A program made the position numbers and the translations under genes. Shown one piece after another: positions 1 through 9,973 of a DNA stretch of 64,000 nt. Under the pieces are notes generated by a model. It made no database searches. It saw nothing but the letters and a program-made list of their open reading frames with translations, and had not been told where the DNA came from. The DNA comes from Candidatus Binatia bacterium. GTDB lineage: Bacteria > Desulfobacterota > Binatia > HRBIN30. Location of the stretch: the NCBI GenBank assembly GCA_026004215.1, contig BPIR01000002.1, positions 547,844 to 611,843 on the forward strand, in the 5' to 3' direction. How positions within the stretch are numbered: position 1 is the stretch's first letter; each line of letters starts with the position of its first letter.

Positions 1-434
1 AGCAGGACCCCGACACTCGTCGGGCCCGCAAAGCTCCCGATGCTCGCCAGCGCCGTTCCGGCGCTCAAGCCCACTAGAGTCACCCGATCCAGTAGGCTCG
101 CGCCCCAGGGGCGACCACTCAGCCGAGGTAACACGTGATAAGCGACTCCGCACACGAACAAAGCCGTGAACCCAAAGAGCTGCGCGTACGCGTGCGCCAT
201 ACGGGCCTGCGCCAGGGCCACTGTGCCGAGCAGGTTCACCTGCAACGTCAGCGAGAGCCATACGACCGCCCCCAACGTGGCGCCGAGACTCAGGGCAAAC
301 ACAAGGCTGGCGACGAAAAATCCAGCCGCCCGCCGCGCCGTAGCCCGCATGAGCCGATCGACTTCCGAATCGGCCGCTGACCCGCCGGATTTCCTCGACC
401 TCTCGCGTGATTGTCTGAAACCTACACGTTGCAT
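1..434 (-). CDS. Integral membrane protein, C-terminus beyond window (NnrS / oxidase-subunit-I-like)
   Basis: The minus strand is open from an ATG at 434 to the window edge, giving the first ~144 residues. After a basic N-terminus there are three hydrophobic segments, at about residues 38-60, 82-105 and 123-140. The second contains HAYAQLFGFTALFVCGVAYH followed by VLPRL. This His-rich LFGF...GVAYHVLPRL pattern resembles the heme-copper-oxidase-subunit-I-like / NnrS group of heme- or copper-associated membrane proteins; I rest the call on that segment alone. An alternative start is the ATG near 347. The gene is divergent from aroD with a 38-bp gap, so the promoters must be compact or overlapping. 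The family call is tentative because most of the protein is missing. Confidence 0.55.
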   Translation of the reverse strand, partial: MQRVGFRQSRERSRKSGGSAADSEVDRLMRATARRAAGFFVASLVFALSLGATLGAVVWLSLTLQVNLLGTVALAQARMAHAYAQLFGFTALFVCGVAYHVLPRLSGRPWGASLLDRVTLVGLSAGTALASIGSFAGPTSVGVL

Positions 435-472
435 GAGTCTTCGCGTCTTCGGTACGAAGGAATGCCTACCCT

Positions 473-1204
473 ATGTCGAGCCCGGATCAAAGGGAACATC
501 GAGGATCTCCGCTCCCGCTCGTCGGCCGAGCCGGAGACCGGCCGCGCGTTGTCTTGGCCGTGCGCGACCATCTAGCCCCCGTACGCCGCCTGTGCCGGCC
601 GGGCGTGGATATCCTCGAACTGCGCGTGGACCAGTTTTCTCGCCTCGATCCGGCGCATGTGGAGAACGTCGCACGGCAAGTCGGCAAAGAGTTTGGCCGC
701 CCTCTGCTGGCCACTGTCCGATGGCAGCGAGAAGGCGGGGGTGCAGGGCTGGCCGACCAAGCAAGGTTGGAACTCTTTCGCACGCTCCTTCCGCACGTGG
801 CGGCTGTCGATGTGGAGCTACGGGCCCCACGGAGTTTTCAGCCGATCGTCCGCGAGGCCCAAGATCGCCACCGGGCGGTGGTCCTGTCGTATCACGACTT
901 CGAGCGGACGCCGTCCGCACGCGAGCTCGAACGGCTCTACCGCAGAGCCTGCGACCGCGGAGCGGATATCGTGAAGTTCGCTGTGCAGGCGCATCAGGCT
1001 CAAGATGTGTGGCGGCTCGCTACGTTCACGTGGCAGCACCGCGAATCGGCCGTGGTCACCATGGCCATGGGACGGCTAGGTCCGCTCTCGCGGCTCATAC
1101 TGCCCTTATTTGGCTCCCGCTGGGTGTACACCAGCGTCGCTCCAGCGCACGGCCAGATCCCGCTCGCGCGCCTCCTCGAAGACTTGCGCTTTTACTTTCC
1201 TTGA
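473..1204 (+). CDS. aroD: 3-dehydroquinate dehydratase, type I
   Basis: Converts 3-dehydroquinate to 3-dehydroshikimate, step three of the shikimate pathway, in the cytoplasm. The 243-residue product fits the class I Schiff-base family: the substrate-binding strand DILELRVD (46-53), the TVR strand (81-83), the general-base histidine in SYHDFE (His141) and the Schiff-base lysine in DIVKFAV (Lys168) are all present and correctly spaced. The C-terminal half holds the MGRLGPLSR phosphate/carboxylate-binding segment. The ATG at 473 is the first in-frame start after the divergent membrane gene. The 3' end overlaps the convergent pdxA by 13 bp. The other aromatic pathway genes lie about 47 kb away, so aroD is not part of that operon. 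Confidence 0.93.
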   Translation: MSSPDQREHRGSPLPLVGRAGDRPRVVLAVRDHLAPVRRLCRPGVDILELRVDQFSRLDPAHVENVARQVGKEFGRPLLATVRWQREGGGAGLADQARLELFRTLLPHVAAVDVELRAPRSFQPIVREAQDRHRAVVLSYHDFERTPSARELERLYRRACDRGADIVKFAVQAHQAQDVWRLATFTWQHRESAVVTMAMGRLGPLSRLILPLFGSRWVYTSVAPAHGQIPLARLLEDLRFYFP

Positions 1205-2238
1205 TGGAGCCGGAGCTGTGGGCGCGCAAGCTTGGCCGCCAAACACAACGCCGCAATCATGCTGCGCGGATCGGCGCGATTCTCACCTGCAATATCGAAC
1301 GCCGTACCGTGGTCTGGCGAGGTGCGCACGAACGGCAAGCCGAGGGTCACGTTCACGCCATCGTGAAAATGAACGAGCTTGAAGGGTCCGAGCGCTTGGT
1401 CATGGTACGGGCACAACACCGCCTCGTACGCTCCGTGGTAGGCATGAAAAAACACGGTGTCAGCCGGCACGGGGCCGACCACGTGGATCCCGCGCTGGCG
1501 CGCGCGCGCGACCGCAGGCCGCACGATGCTTTCCTCTTCGCCCCCAAACAAGCCCCCTTCCCCAGCGTGAGGGTTGAGCCCCGCCACCGCGAGCCGCGGC
1601 TCGGCGAATCCGAACTGCTCCCGGAGCGCGCGATGGGTAATGCGGATCGTGGACTCTACCAGTTCCACCGAAATTTCCTCCGCCACGCGCGCAAGCGCCA
1701 CGTGCGTGGTCATGAGGACGACACGTAGTCGAGGACCGGCCATCATCATCCGCACGGGCACATTGCCGGCGAGCTCGGCGAGCAGCTCGGTGTGCCCGGC
1801 GGCCTGGTGTCCTGCCGCTACCCAATGTGCTTTCGCAATCGGCGCCGTGACCAGTGCGTCGGCCTCACCTCGCTGTACGAGCTCCACTCCGGCGACTACC
1901 GACTGAAACGAGGCCTCGCCGCAACGCTGGCGATCGGCGCCGCGCAATCGCGCACCCAAGGCGGGCAAGGACTTCACGCTGGGGATCTCGTGCACGAGTA
2001 CAGCACCGTCGGCGCCGGCTGACTGCCCGGGCCGGTATTCCTCGAGCCGAAGCCGCCACCCATAATGGCGAGCGCATGCCCGAAAGACCTCGCTCGAACC
2101 AACCAGCACGGGCCGCAGCGCCCGGCGAACCGAGGCAGAGCGCAGTGCTTTGAGGATGACTTCGGGGCCGATCCCCGCAGGATCGCCCATGGTGATGGCC
2201 ACCGTCGGTTTGTCAGTGGAGTTGGAGACCCGGCTCAC
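1192..2238 (-). CDS. pdxA: 4-hydroxythreonine-4-phosphate dehydrogenase
   Basis: NAD-dependent oxidation of 4-phosphohydroxy-L-threonine, feeding the DXP-dependent pyridoxal phosphate pathway. The 348-residue protein is normal length. It opens with ITMGDPAGIGPEV (residues 15-27), the family signature, and carries the metal-binding histidines in GHTELLA, GLNPHAGEGG and CPYHDQAL, plus the TSPDHGTAFDIAG C-terminal motif. The start overlaps the stop of the upstream peptidyl-prolyl isomerase gene by 4 bp, so the two are translationally coupled, an arrangement also seen in the Escherichia coli surA-pdxA operon. The 3' end overlaps aroD on the opposite strand by 13 bp. Confidence 0.95.
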   Translation of the reverse strand: MSRVSNSTDKPTVAITMGDPAGIGPEVILKALRSASVRRALRPVLVGSSEVFRACARHYGWRLRLEEYRPGQSAGADGAVLVHEIPSVKSLPALGARLRGADRQRCGEASFQSVVAGVELVQRGEADALVTAPIAKAHWVAAGHQAAGHTELLAELAGNVPVRMMMAGPRLRVVLMTTHVALARVAEEISVELVESTIRITHRALREQFGFAEPRLAVAGLNPHAGEGGLFGGEEESIVRPAVARARQRGIHVVGPVPADTVFFHAYHGAYEAVLCPYHDQALGPFKLVHFHDGVNVTLGLPFVRTSPDHGTAFDIAGENRADPRSMIAALCLAAKLARPQLRLHQGK

Positions 2239-3200
2239 TCGAACACTTCCACGCGATGGAGTTTGAACAAATCCTCGCTGAGCCAGCGCTGAAAGCGCTC
2301 CTCCAGGGCCTGCGAGTACAGCTTCTGCCGCACCTCTTCCTCGAGCGCGCTACGGTCCACTTGACCTTCTTGCTCCCGCGCCACCACCCGAATGAGATGG
2401 ATCCCCAAGCGTGTTCGCACGGGCTCGCTGACCTCCCCCACTTTCAACTGTTCTTGCGCTTGCTCGAGCTCGTCCATGAGCTCGCCGGGTTTGAACCAAC
2501 CCAAGTCGCCGCCCTCACGGCCGCTTTTGTCCTCGGAGTACCGCTGCGCGGCAACAGCGAAGTCCAGCCCATCGGCAATTTGTTTGCGGACTTCCTGCGC
2601 CCGCGCCAGTACCGACGCCACGCGGTCCCCACGGGCATCCGGCGGAAGCGCGAACAAAATGTGTGCAATGCGCACGCGCGCAGAGCGGCCGTCCGCCTCT
2701 TGATGCTCCTCCAGGTAGCGTTGCACATCCTCGGGCGTCACCGTCACCTTCCCACGGATTTCCCGCGCTAGGAGCTGTTGGCGAGCGAGGTCCTCCCGCA
2801 CTTGTTTGCGGTACGTGGCCAGATCCAAACCCTGCATCCGCAGCGCTTCTTCCAGTTGGCGATCGTCAATGCGGTTACGCTCCTTTACCGAACGGATGTA
2901 TGCCTCCACGTCCTCGTCACGGATCACGATCCCTTTTTGTTGCACTTCTTTCTCGACGATCTTGTCCGTAATCAATGCCCGGAGCAGCTCCGCGTCGGAG
3001 AGCTGGGTGGTTTGCCGCAAGCGTAAGCTCGACTTGGCGAACTGTCGCATTTCGTACAGCGTGATCGGTTCCCCATCCACCGTCGCCACCACGGCGTTAA
3101 TCCGCTCCCCCAACGCTGCCGAGTTTGCCACGACCCACACCACTGCGCCGAGGCACAAGACCCGGCGCGCGTGTTCCCAACAGCTTAAGAACTTCCTCAT
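2235..3200 (-). CDS. surA: SurA-like periplasmic peptidyl-prolyl cis-trans isomerase
   Basis: Periplasmic chaperone expected to escort outer-membrane proteins. From the ATG at 3200 the product is 321 residues. A hydrophobic stretch (about residues 12-30) ending near ALG is a Sec signal. INAVVATVDGEPITLYEM begins the SurA N-terminal chaperone domain. A single parvulin domain runs from about 165 to 265 (RIAHILFALP ... DLGWFKPGELMDELEQA), then a C-terminal helix with IHLIRVV. E. coli SurA has two parvulin domains; this one has one. An earlier in-frame start at 3251 would lie inside mfd and puts 17 non-signal residues in front, so 3200 is preferred. It sits between mfd (22-bp gap) and pdxA (4-bp overlap). 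Confidence 0.85.
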   Translation of the reverse strand: MRKFLSCWEHARRVLCLGAVVWVVANSAALGERINAVVATVDGEPITLYEMRQFAKSSLRLRQTTQLSDAELLRALITDKIVEKEVQQKGIVIRDEDVEAYIRSVKERNRIDDRQLEEALRMQGLDLATYRKQVREDLARQQLLAREIRGKVTVTPEDVQRYLEEHQEADGRSARVRIAHILFALPPDARGDRVASVLARAQEVRKQIADGLDFAVAAQRYSEDKSGREGGDLGWFKPGELMDELEQAQEQLKVGEVSEPVRTRLGIHLIRVVAREQEGQVDRSALEEEVRQKLYSQALEERFQRWLSEDLFKLHRVEVFE

Positions 3201-3222
3201 GGGCCCTGTGTGGCACTCGCTT

Positions 3223-6200
3223 CTAGGCATACGATGCCTCCTGTGTTTCACCGATCCGCCCGCTTACCCGTAGCACCACATCCGCGATTTCTGCCAGAAG
3301 CCCGTCGCTGTCGCGGGCTTCGGCATCGAAACGCAACTGAAAGTCCGCCGGGATGGCAAATCGCCCCTTGCCCGAACGCACCAGCGCAATCAAACGTTGC
3401 ACGTCTACGTTTGCCTGGTGGTGAAACTGCAAGGTCACTTGCGGCCCGCTCACCTTGAGCCGTTCCACCTTGTGGAGCTTCAGGATGCGGCGCAAGTCCA
3501 TCACGCGCAAGAGAGAATCCACCGGCGGGGGAATCGGCCCGAACCGATCGCGCAATTCCGCCGCCAACGCATCCAGCTCGGCGGCCGTGCGCGCTTGCGC
3601 CAACCGGCGATACAATACCACCCGTTGGTGTTCGTCGGGCACGTACGTGGCCGGAATGAACGCACTGATGCCGAGATGCATTTCCGGCTCGACCTCGTAC
3701 TCCACGACTTCCCCGCGCAGTTCTTGCACCGCCTCGGCGAGCATCTGCTGGTACAGTTCGAAACCCACCGCCGCAATTTGCCCAGACTGTTCCTTGCCCA
3801 ACAAGTTCCCTGCTCCGCGAATCTCGAGATCGCTCGTGGCCAGGCGAAACCCTCCGCCGAGATCGTCGAGTTCTTGCAAGGCCTTGAGCCGCAGTTGTGC
3901 CTCGCGGGTAATCAATTGCTCCCCGGGGATGAGTAAGTAGGCAAAAGCTCGCTCGTGAGAGCGCCCCACCCGGCCGCGCAACTGGTAGAGCTGCGCCAAG
4001 CCGAAATGATCCGCTCGGTCGATGATGATCGTGTTGGCCGTCGGAATGTCGAGACCCGACTCGATGATGGCGGAGCACACGAGCACGTCGAAGCGGCCTT
4101 CGACGAAATCCGTCATCACCCGCTCCAGCTCCCGTTCCGGCATTTGTCCGTGTGCCACCACGAACGAGCATTCCGGGACAAGCTGGCGTAACTGGCGCGC
4201 ACGGATTTCAATGGAATCCACCCGATTGTGCACAAAGAAGGCTTGTCCCCCGCGCGCTTTTTCTCGCAGCAAGGCTTCGCGAATCACATGTTCGTCGTAG
4301 CGGGTCACATAGGTCCGTACAGCCAAGCGATCCACCGGAGGCGTCTCGATCACCGAGAGATCGCGGATACCCAGGAAGGCCATTTGCAACGTGCGCGGAA
4401 TCGGCGTTGCCGTGAGCGTGAGGCAATCCACCAGCTTGCGCATCTGCTTGATCTTTTCTTTGTGCCGCACCCCGAAACGGTGCTCCTCGTCGATGATGAG
4501 CAAACCGAGCCGGCGGAACTCCACATCGTTTTGCAGCAGCCGGTGCGTGCCGATAACGATGTCCACCGTTCCCTCTTTGAGGGCGGACACAATGGCCGCG
4601 TTTTCTTTGGCCGAGTGAAAGCGAGACACCATCTCGATGCGCACGGGATAGCCTTCGAAGCGCTTGCGGAACGTGTGCAGATGTTGCTGCGCGAGCACCG
4701 TGGTGGGCACGAGCACGGCTACTTGCCGGCCATCCATCACCGCCAGAAACGCCGCCCGCATGGCCACTTCGGTTTTGCCAAAGCCGACATCGCCGCAGAC
4801 CAAGCGGTCCATCGGCTTCGGCTTTTGCATGTCTGCGAGAACGTCCTCGATGGCGCGCAGTTGGTCCTCGGTCTCTTCGAACGGAAAGGCGGCTTCGAAC
4901 TCGCGGTAGTACGCATCGGGCGCCGGGTACGGGTTTCGTTCCATCGCTTCGCGATGCGCGTAAATGTCGATCAGTTCCTTGGCCATGGCCAGGATGGACT
5001 CTTTGGTTTTTTGCTTCACCCGGGCCCAACGGGTGCTCCCGAGACGATCCAGCGGAGGAGCAGAGCCGTCCGCCCCGACGTACTTTTGCAACACCGTGAT
5101 CCGATCGACCGGGATGTAGAGCGAATCGTTGCCCGCGTATTCCAGGTGCAAGTAATCATTGGCCGTACCGTTGATGTTGAGGTGCGCCAAACCGCGGTAG
5201 CGGGCCACCCCGAAGTCTACGTGAACCACGTAGTCCCCGGGCTTGAGCTCGCTCAAATTTCGCAGCAGTTGCCCAATGTCCAGGCGCTGGCTGCGACGGC
5301 GCTGGCGCTCGCTCCCGAGGAGGTCCGCTTCGCTGAGTACCACCAGCTTCGAGGCCGCCAAGCGAAACCCTGTCGCCAGGTGGCCAAAAACGAGCAAAAG
5401 CTCCGCGGAGCGCGGACGGCTCAGGGCTTCCTCCACCGAAGCCACTTGTGCCACGGCGAGGCCGTGGTTTTCCAAGAGGCTGCGCAGGCGCGAAGCTTGG
5501 ACGCTTTGTTGGCTCACCAGCAGAATCTTGTATCCCTCGCGCAGCCAATCACGCAGGCGTGCCGCCACCGGCGCAAAACTCACCTCGCGACGGCCAGCCA
5601 CGCGCTCGACCCGAGCCTCCCGCACGGAGTGGCACGCCACTGTCATCAAGGGTTCGTCGCCTGCCGGGAGGAGCAGTTCGAGCCCTTCGATTTCCAAGCG
5701 GGGCCGGGATGCGAAAAGCTCTCGCCACTCTTTGGCCGTGAGATACAAAAGCTCGGGCGGAAGGAAGAACTGTTGGGCGTCCAGCTTGGCCTGGGCGCGC
5801 TTGCGGATATCCTCGGCGGCCGCTTCCACGGCCACCTCCACGGCCGCCGGGCCATCGAAGCATACGAGAACGTCGTCCGGCAGGTAGCTCGCCACCGGAT
5901 CGAGCTCTCCTCCATAGGCGAGCGGAAGAAGGCGCTCGATACCGGGAAACGGAATGCCGCTTTCCAATCCCGCCACGAGTCGCACACGTTCCTCGCGCGC
6001 GACCTCCAAAGAGAACGCCCGCTCCTCCACCGCGCGGATTACCGCCGGGTCGAACACCGCGTCATGGTCGAACTCTCGCATCGGCAGCAGCAAAAGCTCG
6101 TCCAGCGGGCCGAGAGAGCGTTGGGTCACCGGATCGAACTGGTGGAGCTCCTGGATCGAGTCGCCATCGAGGTAGATCCGTATCGGAAGGGCGTACGCCG

Positions 6201-6780
6201 GCGGGTATACGTCCACGACCGCTCCCCGCAGCGCCAGGTCACCGCGATCTTCCACGAGCTCCACCCGCCGGTACCCCCAGCGCACGAGATCGCGGGCCAG
6301 AGCGTCACGGTCCACCTCGTCTCGCGCAACGAGGTATTTCCAGCGCTCTCGCATACGCTCTCGTGGAGGTACTTTCTGCAGCAGCGCTTCCACCGGGGCA
6401 ATGAGCACGGGCGCTCGCCCGTGGAGGAGTTGATACAAGGCATGGACCCGCTGGGCGACGACCTCGGGCGTGGGAGACAGTTCTTCGAGCGGAGGCACAT
6501 CGTAAGCCGGAAACACATGCACGCGCCGCTCGAGAGGTGTTTTCGTTTCAGCCTCGCCGAGCCACCACGACAACTCGTCATACAGCGCCTCCGCAGCGGC
6601 CGGGGTCTCCGTCACCACCAAAATGGGCTGGCTCTGCAAGCACGCGAGCTGGCGCAGAAAAAAACTCCGCGCTCCCCCGCGCAACCCCTGAATGCGCACG
6701 ACCGACCGTGCTTCGTCGGTTCGGGCAAGCGAGGCGGCACACTGCAAAGCTTGTTCGAAATCGTTGTGGTCGCGGTCCAT
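3223..6780 (-). CDS. mfd: Transcription-repair coupling factor
   Basis: Removes RNA polymerase stalled at DNA lesions and recruits UvrA for transcription-coupled repair. From the ATG at 6780 ([10 protein letters not shown]) the protein is 1185 residues, the usual Mfd length; an in-frame start at 6822 adds 14 residues without a better context. In order: UvrB-like UvrA-binding module, the CarD-like polymerase-interacting domain ([19 protein letters not shown]), a superfamily 2 translocase with Walker [10 protein letters not shown] near residue 660 and DEEH box near 762, the TRG-type motif around [10 protein letters not shown], and a C-terminal TRCF domain. It is the first gene of an mfd-surA-pdxA minus-strand run, divergent from the TPR gene at 7042. 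Confidence 0.97.
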   Translation of the reverse strand: MDRDHNDFEQALQCAASLARTDEARSVVRIQGLRGGARSFFLRQLACLQSQPILVVTETPAAAEALYDELSWWLGEAETKTPLERRVHVFPAYDVPPLEELSPTPEVVAQRVHALYQLLHGRAPVLIAPVEALLQKVPPRERMRERWKYLVARDEVDRDALARDLVRWGYRRVELVEDRGDLALRGAVVDVYPPAYALPIRIYLDGDSIQELHQFDPVTQRSLGPLDELLLLPMREFDHDAVFDPAVIRAVEERAFSLEVAREERVRLVAGLESGIPFPGIERLLPLAYGGELDPVASYLPDDVLVCFDGPAAVEVAVEAAAEDIRKRAQAKLDAQQFFLPPELLYLTAKEWRELFASRPRLEIEGLELLLPAGDEPLMTVACHSVREARVERVAGRREVSFAPVAARLRDWLREGYKILLVSQQSVQASRLRSLLENHGLAVAQVASVEEALSRPRSAELLLVFGHLATGFRLAASKLVVLSEADLLGSERQRRRSQRLDIGQLLRNLSELKPGDYVVHVDFGVARYRGLAHLNINGTANDYLHLEYAGNDSLYIPVDRITVLQKYVGADGSAPPLDRLGSTRWARVKQKTKESILAMAKELIDIYAHREAMERNPYPAPDAYYREFEAAFPFEETEDQLRAIEDVLADMQKPKPMDRLVCGDVGFGKTEVAMRAAFLAVMDGRQVAVLVPTTVLAQQHLHTFRKRFEGYPVRIEMVSRFHSAKENAAIVSALKEGTVDIVIGTHRLLQNDVEFRRLGLLIIDEEHRFGVRHKEKIKQMRKLVDCLTLTATPIPRTLQMAFLGIRDLSVIETPPVDRLAVRTYVTRYDEHVIREALLREKARGGQAFFVHNRVDSIEIRARQLRQLVPECSFVVAHGQMPERELERVMTDFVEGRFDVLVCSAIIESGLDIPTANTIIIDRADHFGLAQLYQLRGRVGRSHERAFAYLLIPGEQLITREAQLRLKALQELDDLGGGFRLATSDLEIRGAGNLLGKEQSGQIAAVGFELYQQMLAEAVQELRGEVVEYEVEPEMHLGISAFIPATYVPDEHQRVVLYRRLAQARTAAELDALAAELRDRFGPIPPPVDSLLRVMDLRRILKLHKVERLKVSGPQVTLQFHHQANVDVQRLIALVRSGKGRFAIPADFQLRFDAEARDSDGLLAEIADVVLRVSGRIGETQEASYA

Positions 6781-7041
6781 CAAAGCAGAACGCGCTCTGC
6801 TACGAGCGAGCAGAGCGCCCAAGGCCGTTCAGGTAGCACTCTCCCGAGCCAGCAACAACGAACGGATCTTGGAGTTCGGAGATCGTACGCCCAGAACCTT
6901 TGCGGAACACACTACCGGCGTTCGCGCGAAACTGGTTCCGGCCACTTTCGGGGCGTACTCGGCAATGGCGCCCCGTGCGGTTGAGCAGGCAACCTCCCTC
7001 AGGTACGATGACGCTGCTTCGCACGAGGGAATGTTCGAGCC

Positions 7042-7380
7042 ATGCCAACTGCCGAAGAACTTTACGACCGCGCTGTGGACTGCGTTGCAGCCGGCGACTT
7101 GGATCAGGCCATTGCTTGTTACCGCGCTGCGATCGAGCTCGATCCGAGTTTTGCCGATGCATGGGAGGGGCTTTCCATGGCCCTAGCCGATCGCGGGCAA
7201 TGGGACGAAGCTATCGCCGCAGCACATAAAGCGGTCGAACTCGCCCCGCAAGAAGAACTGGCCTACACGAACCTCTCGCGCATTTATCAGCGTGCCGGCA
7301 GGATCGCCGAAGCCGAGGCATGGGCCGCAAAAGCTCGCGTCCTCGATTGGAAGCGCCAGTTGCGCGAAGACAACCAGTAA
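7042..7380 (+). CDS. Small tetratricopeptide-repeat protein
   Basis: A 112-residue protein made almost entirely of three TPR units: residues 3-33 (AEELYDRAVDCVAAGDLDQA...), 37-67 (DAWEGLSMALADRGQWDEAI...) and 71-99. It has no signal peptide or membrane segment, so it is probably a cytoplasmic protein-protein adaptor. The ATG at 7042 follows the 260-bp mfd divergent region. The stop lies 20 bp before the GTG start of the CDF transporter, so the two may be co-transcribed. The repeats fix the fold but not the partner. Confidence 0.8.
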   Translation: MPTAEELYDRAVDCVAAGDLDQAIACYRAAIELDPSFADAWEGLSMALADRGQWDEAIAAAHKAVELAPQEELAYTNLSRIYQRAGRIAEAEAWAAKARVLDWKRQLREDNQ

Positions 7381-7400
7381 AAGCCCTTTGCTGGAAAGCG

Positions 7401-8315
7401 GTGGCAACTCCAGGGACCGCCAAAGACACACCTCGCTCACCGACATCGACGGGCCTCCTCTGGGCTCTCGTCCTCACCGCCAGCTTCTGCGCCATCGAGG
7501 CCCTGGCCGGTTGGTGGACGAATAGCTTGGCCCTTTTATCCGACGCCGGCCACATGCTTTCCGACGTGGTGGCGCTGAGCATCGCATTGCTGGCCGCGTG
7601 GCTTGCTGCCCGCCCGCCGACGGAAACGAAAACCTTTGGCTATCACCGCCTCGAAATCGTTGCCGCTTTCGTCAATGGCCTGGCGATGTGGCTTGTGGTT
7701 GGGCTCATTTGGCACGAAGCCTACCACCGGTTTTGGAACCCACCTCGCGTGGCTGCCGAAGGCATGGTGGCGGTGGCCTCATTGGGCTTGGGCGTCAATG
7801 GTGTGGTGTTGTGGATATTGCGCCGGGCCTCGGGAGAAAGCCTCAATGTGCGTGCGGCGCTGGTGCACGTTATGGGTGACGCGTTGGGCTCGGTCAGCGC
7901 ATTGATCGCCGGTGTAGCCTTGTGGCATTACGGATGGGCGTGGGCGGATCCCACAGCGAGCTTCACGATCGGCGGCCTCATTTTGTACAGCTCGTGGGGG
8001 ATCGTGAGTGAATCGCTGGACATCCTCATGATGGGTACACCGCGGGAAATCTCGCTCGCGGAGGTGGATCGGACCCTGCGGAGCCTTCCGGGCGTGGTGG
8101 ACGTGCATGACTTGCATGTGTGGACGATGACCTCGGGCATGTACGAACTCACGGCCCACTTGGTGGTCCGGCCGGACGTGGTGCACCGCACCCTCATCGA
8201 GCAAACGCAAGCATCGCTCCGCGATCGCTTTGGGATCGCGCACATTACGGTGCAACTCGACCCGGAAGACGCCTGTGCCGAGGAGTTTCGCCGCCACGCC
8301 CGTGCCGCTAACTGA
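7401..8315 (+). CDS. CDF-family divalent cation efflux protein (zinc type)
   Basis: Proton-coupled exporter of Zn2+ or a related divalent cation in the inner membrane. From the GTG at 7401 (preceded by GGAAAG) the protein is 304 residues; an upstream in-frame ATG at 7320 lies inside the TPR gene and is less likely. Six transmembrane segments fit the family. The transport-site pairs are visible: HMLSD in helix 2 (following SDAG) and HVMGD in helix 5, the His/Asp pattern typical of zinc-type CDFs. The C-terminal cytoplasmic metallochaperone-like domain contains VDVHDLHVWTMTSGMYELTAH, the usual dimer/metal-sensing fold. There is no His-rich loop. Confidence 0.9.
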   Translation: MATPGTAKDTPRSPTSTGLLWALVLTASFCAIEALAGWWTNSLALLSDAGHMLSDVVALSIALLAAWLAARPPTETKTFGYHRLEIVAAFVNGLAMWLVVGLIWHEAYHRFWNPPRVAAEGMVAVASLGLGVNGVVLWILRRASGESLNVRAALVHVMGDALGSVSALIAGVALWHYGWAWADPTASFTIGGLILYSSWGIVSESLDILMMGTPREISLAEVDRTLRSLPGVVDVHDLHVWTMTSGMYELTAHLVVRPDVVHRTLIEQTQASLRDRFGIAHITVQLDPEDACAEEFRRHARAAN

Positions 8316-8352
8316 GGCCGGGTAACCGCCAGTCGCTCAGGGAGGGAATGCG

Positions 8353-9210
8353 ATGAGTGTCGCGAACACGGAGCAGGAACAATACTGGAACGCCGAAGCG
8401 GGCGAGAAGTGGGTACGTTACCGAAGGCTTTTGGACGAGCAGATCCGCCCGCTGGGCCGCGAGGCGATGGAACTGGCGCGAATCGGTGCGGGCGAGCAAG
8501 TACTCGACGTTGGTTGCGGCTGCGGCGATACTACGATCGAACTGGCCGCACGGGTCAGCCCAGGCGGGCATGTGTTGGGCATCGACATCTCCACTCCGAT
8601 GCTGCAGTACGCCAAGGAGCGGGCCGAAGCCGAAGCCGTGGAGAACGTCACCTTCGTGCGCGGGGATGCGCAGGTGTACCCGCTGCCAAAGGGGAAATTT
8701 CACGTGGTATTCTCGCGCTTTGGCGTGATGTTTTTTTCCGATCCCGTGGCTGCGTTTCGCAACTTCATCCAAGGTTCGCGCCCGGGAGCGCGCCTGGCCT
8801 TCGTGTGCTGGCAAGGCGTGACCGAAAATCCGTGGATGGCCGTGCCCCTGATGGCCGCTTTGCAGTGCCTGCCGCAGCCAGTGGACATGCCGGATCCGGA
8901 TGCGCCGGGACCGTTCGCCTTCGCCAACCCGGACAAGGTGCGAAGGATCCTCACGGAAGCAGGCTACGAACGCGTGGAACTCCACTCCATCCACCGAGAG
9001 CTTACCATCGGCGCCGGCGAGCCAGTGGAGAAGGTCGTGGAGTTTTTGCTGCAAATGGGGCCGACCGGGAAAGTACTCCGCAGCGTGGATTCCAGCACGA
9101 GAGCGCGCGTGGCCGAGAGTGTACTCGCTGCGCTCCGGCCGTACGAGCGCGAGGGAGGCGTGCGCATGCCGGGAACAGCCTGGATCGTAACCGCGCGAAC
9201 CCCGGTTTGA
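8353..9210 (+). CDS. Class I SAM-dependent methyltransferase
   Basis: A 285-residue UbiE/COQ5-like methyltransferase. Motif I is VLDVGCGCGDTTIELA (residues 50-65), motif II VLGIDIS (74-80), and the post-I acidic/aromatic segment VTFVRGDAQVYPLP follows. The N-terminus EQEQYWNAEAGEKWVRY is common among cyclopropane-fatty-acid-synthase-like or methyltransferase domain 11/25 proteins. The substrate is unknown. A strong ribosome binding site AGGGAGG sits 8 bases before the ATG. It lies 37 bp after the CDF transporter on the same strand, without functional relation that I can see. Confidence 0.85.
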   Translation: MSVANTEQEQYWNAEAGEKWVRYRRLLDEQIRPLGREAMELARIGAGEQVLDVGCGCGDTTIELAARVSPGGHVLGIDISTPMLQYAKERAEAEAVENVTFVRGDAQVYPLPKGKFHVVFSRFGVMFFSDPVAAFRNFIQGSRPGARLAFVCWQGVTENPWMAVPLMAALQCLPQPVDMPDPDAPGPFAFANPDKVRRILTEAGYERVELHSIHRELTIGAGEPVEKVVEFLLQMGPTGKVLRSVDSSTRARVAESVLAALRPYEREGGVRMPGTAWIVTARTPV

Positions 9211-9295
9211 ACTGCGGCACTGCGGCTGCCCGGCAGGCGAGTGCAACCCAAGCGCGGGTTCGGCACGGAAACGCCGGAACGATGGAAGAGGTTTC

Positions 9296-9859
9296 GTGCG
9301 GCGCCTCTCCAACACCGTAGGGTTCGACGACGCCCCGTTCCCGCGACGCCACCGTGGGCGGGTTCCCGTGGTCGGGGCCGTGTTCGCCTCGACCCGGTTC
9401 GATGGCGTGTTACTCGGTACGGTAGAACGCGACGGCGAGGACGCCACAGCAGTGTTCGCACGTCTCGTGCGCCGCTCGCGGTTTTACGAGCATGTTCAAG
9501 TCGTCTTCCTCCAAGGAGTCACCTTTGGTGGTTTCAATGTCGTGGACGTTCCCGCACTGAGCGCAGAACTGCGACGCCCCGTGTTGGTGGTGGCGCGGAG
9601 ACAACCAAACTGGGAAAAACTGCGTCAAGCACTGTGCGAGAAGATCCCAGGCGGAGCAGCAAAATGGCGTTTGCTCGAACGGCTCGGACCCATGGAGCCG
9701 GTGGCCGGAGTCTACGTCCAGCGGTGCGGTTTATCACTGGAGGAAGCTCGTTCGATGATTCAGCGCACTGCAATCTGGGGCCGACTTCCGGAACCGTTGC
9801 GCGTCGCTCACTTGATTGCAGGAGCGCTCGGCCGCGGTGAGAGCCGCGGCGGCGGTTAA
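9296..9859 (+). CDS. DUF99 family protein (endonuclease V-like fold)
   Basis: A 187-residue protein matching the DUF99 pattern through its length: VGFDDAPF at the start, then VVGAVFA, a DGVLLGTVERDGEDAT block, a GVTFGGFNVVDVPAL block, PVLVVARRQP, a C-terminal QRCGLSLEEAR and LPEPLRVAHLIAGALGRGES. DUF99 is related in fold to endonuclease V and is best known from archaea; its biochemical role is unsettled. GFDD and FNVVD place acidic residues where endonuclease V binds Mg2+. Translation starts at GTG 9296, with GGAAGAGG five bases upstream. It points toward the inositol-monophosphatase-like gene with a 114-bp gap. Confidence 0.78.
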   Translation: MRRLSNTVGFDDAPFPRRHRGRVPVVGAVFASTRFDGVLLGTVERDGEDATAVFARLVRRSRFYEHVQVVFLQGVTFGGFNVVDVPALSAELRRPVLVVARRQPNWEKLRQALCEKIPGGAAKWRLLERLGPMEPVAGVYVQRCGLSLEEARSMIQRTAIWGRLPEPLRVAHLIAGALGRGESRGGG

Positions 9860-9973
9860 GGCCGCGCCGCAACGCCCTGCGCGGAGTCTACTCCATCCGG
9901 AAGTGGCTGGACGGCTTGCGATTCACGCCGCAGTGGTTCCGGACATGCCGGGGGCGGGCCTTTTCTCTTGGTC

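Noticed and set aside
166..1728. 520-codon plus-strand open frame over the first gene, aroD and pdxA
   Set aside because: Crosses three real genes in another frame or strand; Arg/Pro-rich text without a domain.
4228..6984. 918-codon plus-strand open frame
   Set aside because: It lies antisense to mfd, whose motifs are complete; the translation is His/Arg-rich with no domain, as expected for the reverse of a high-G+C gene.
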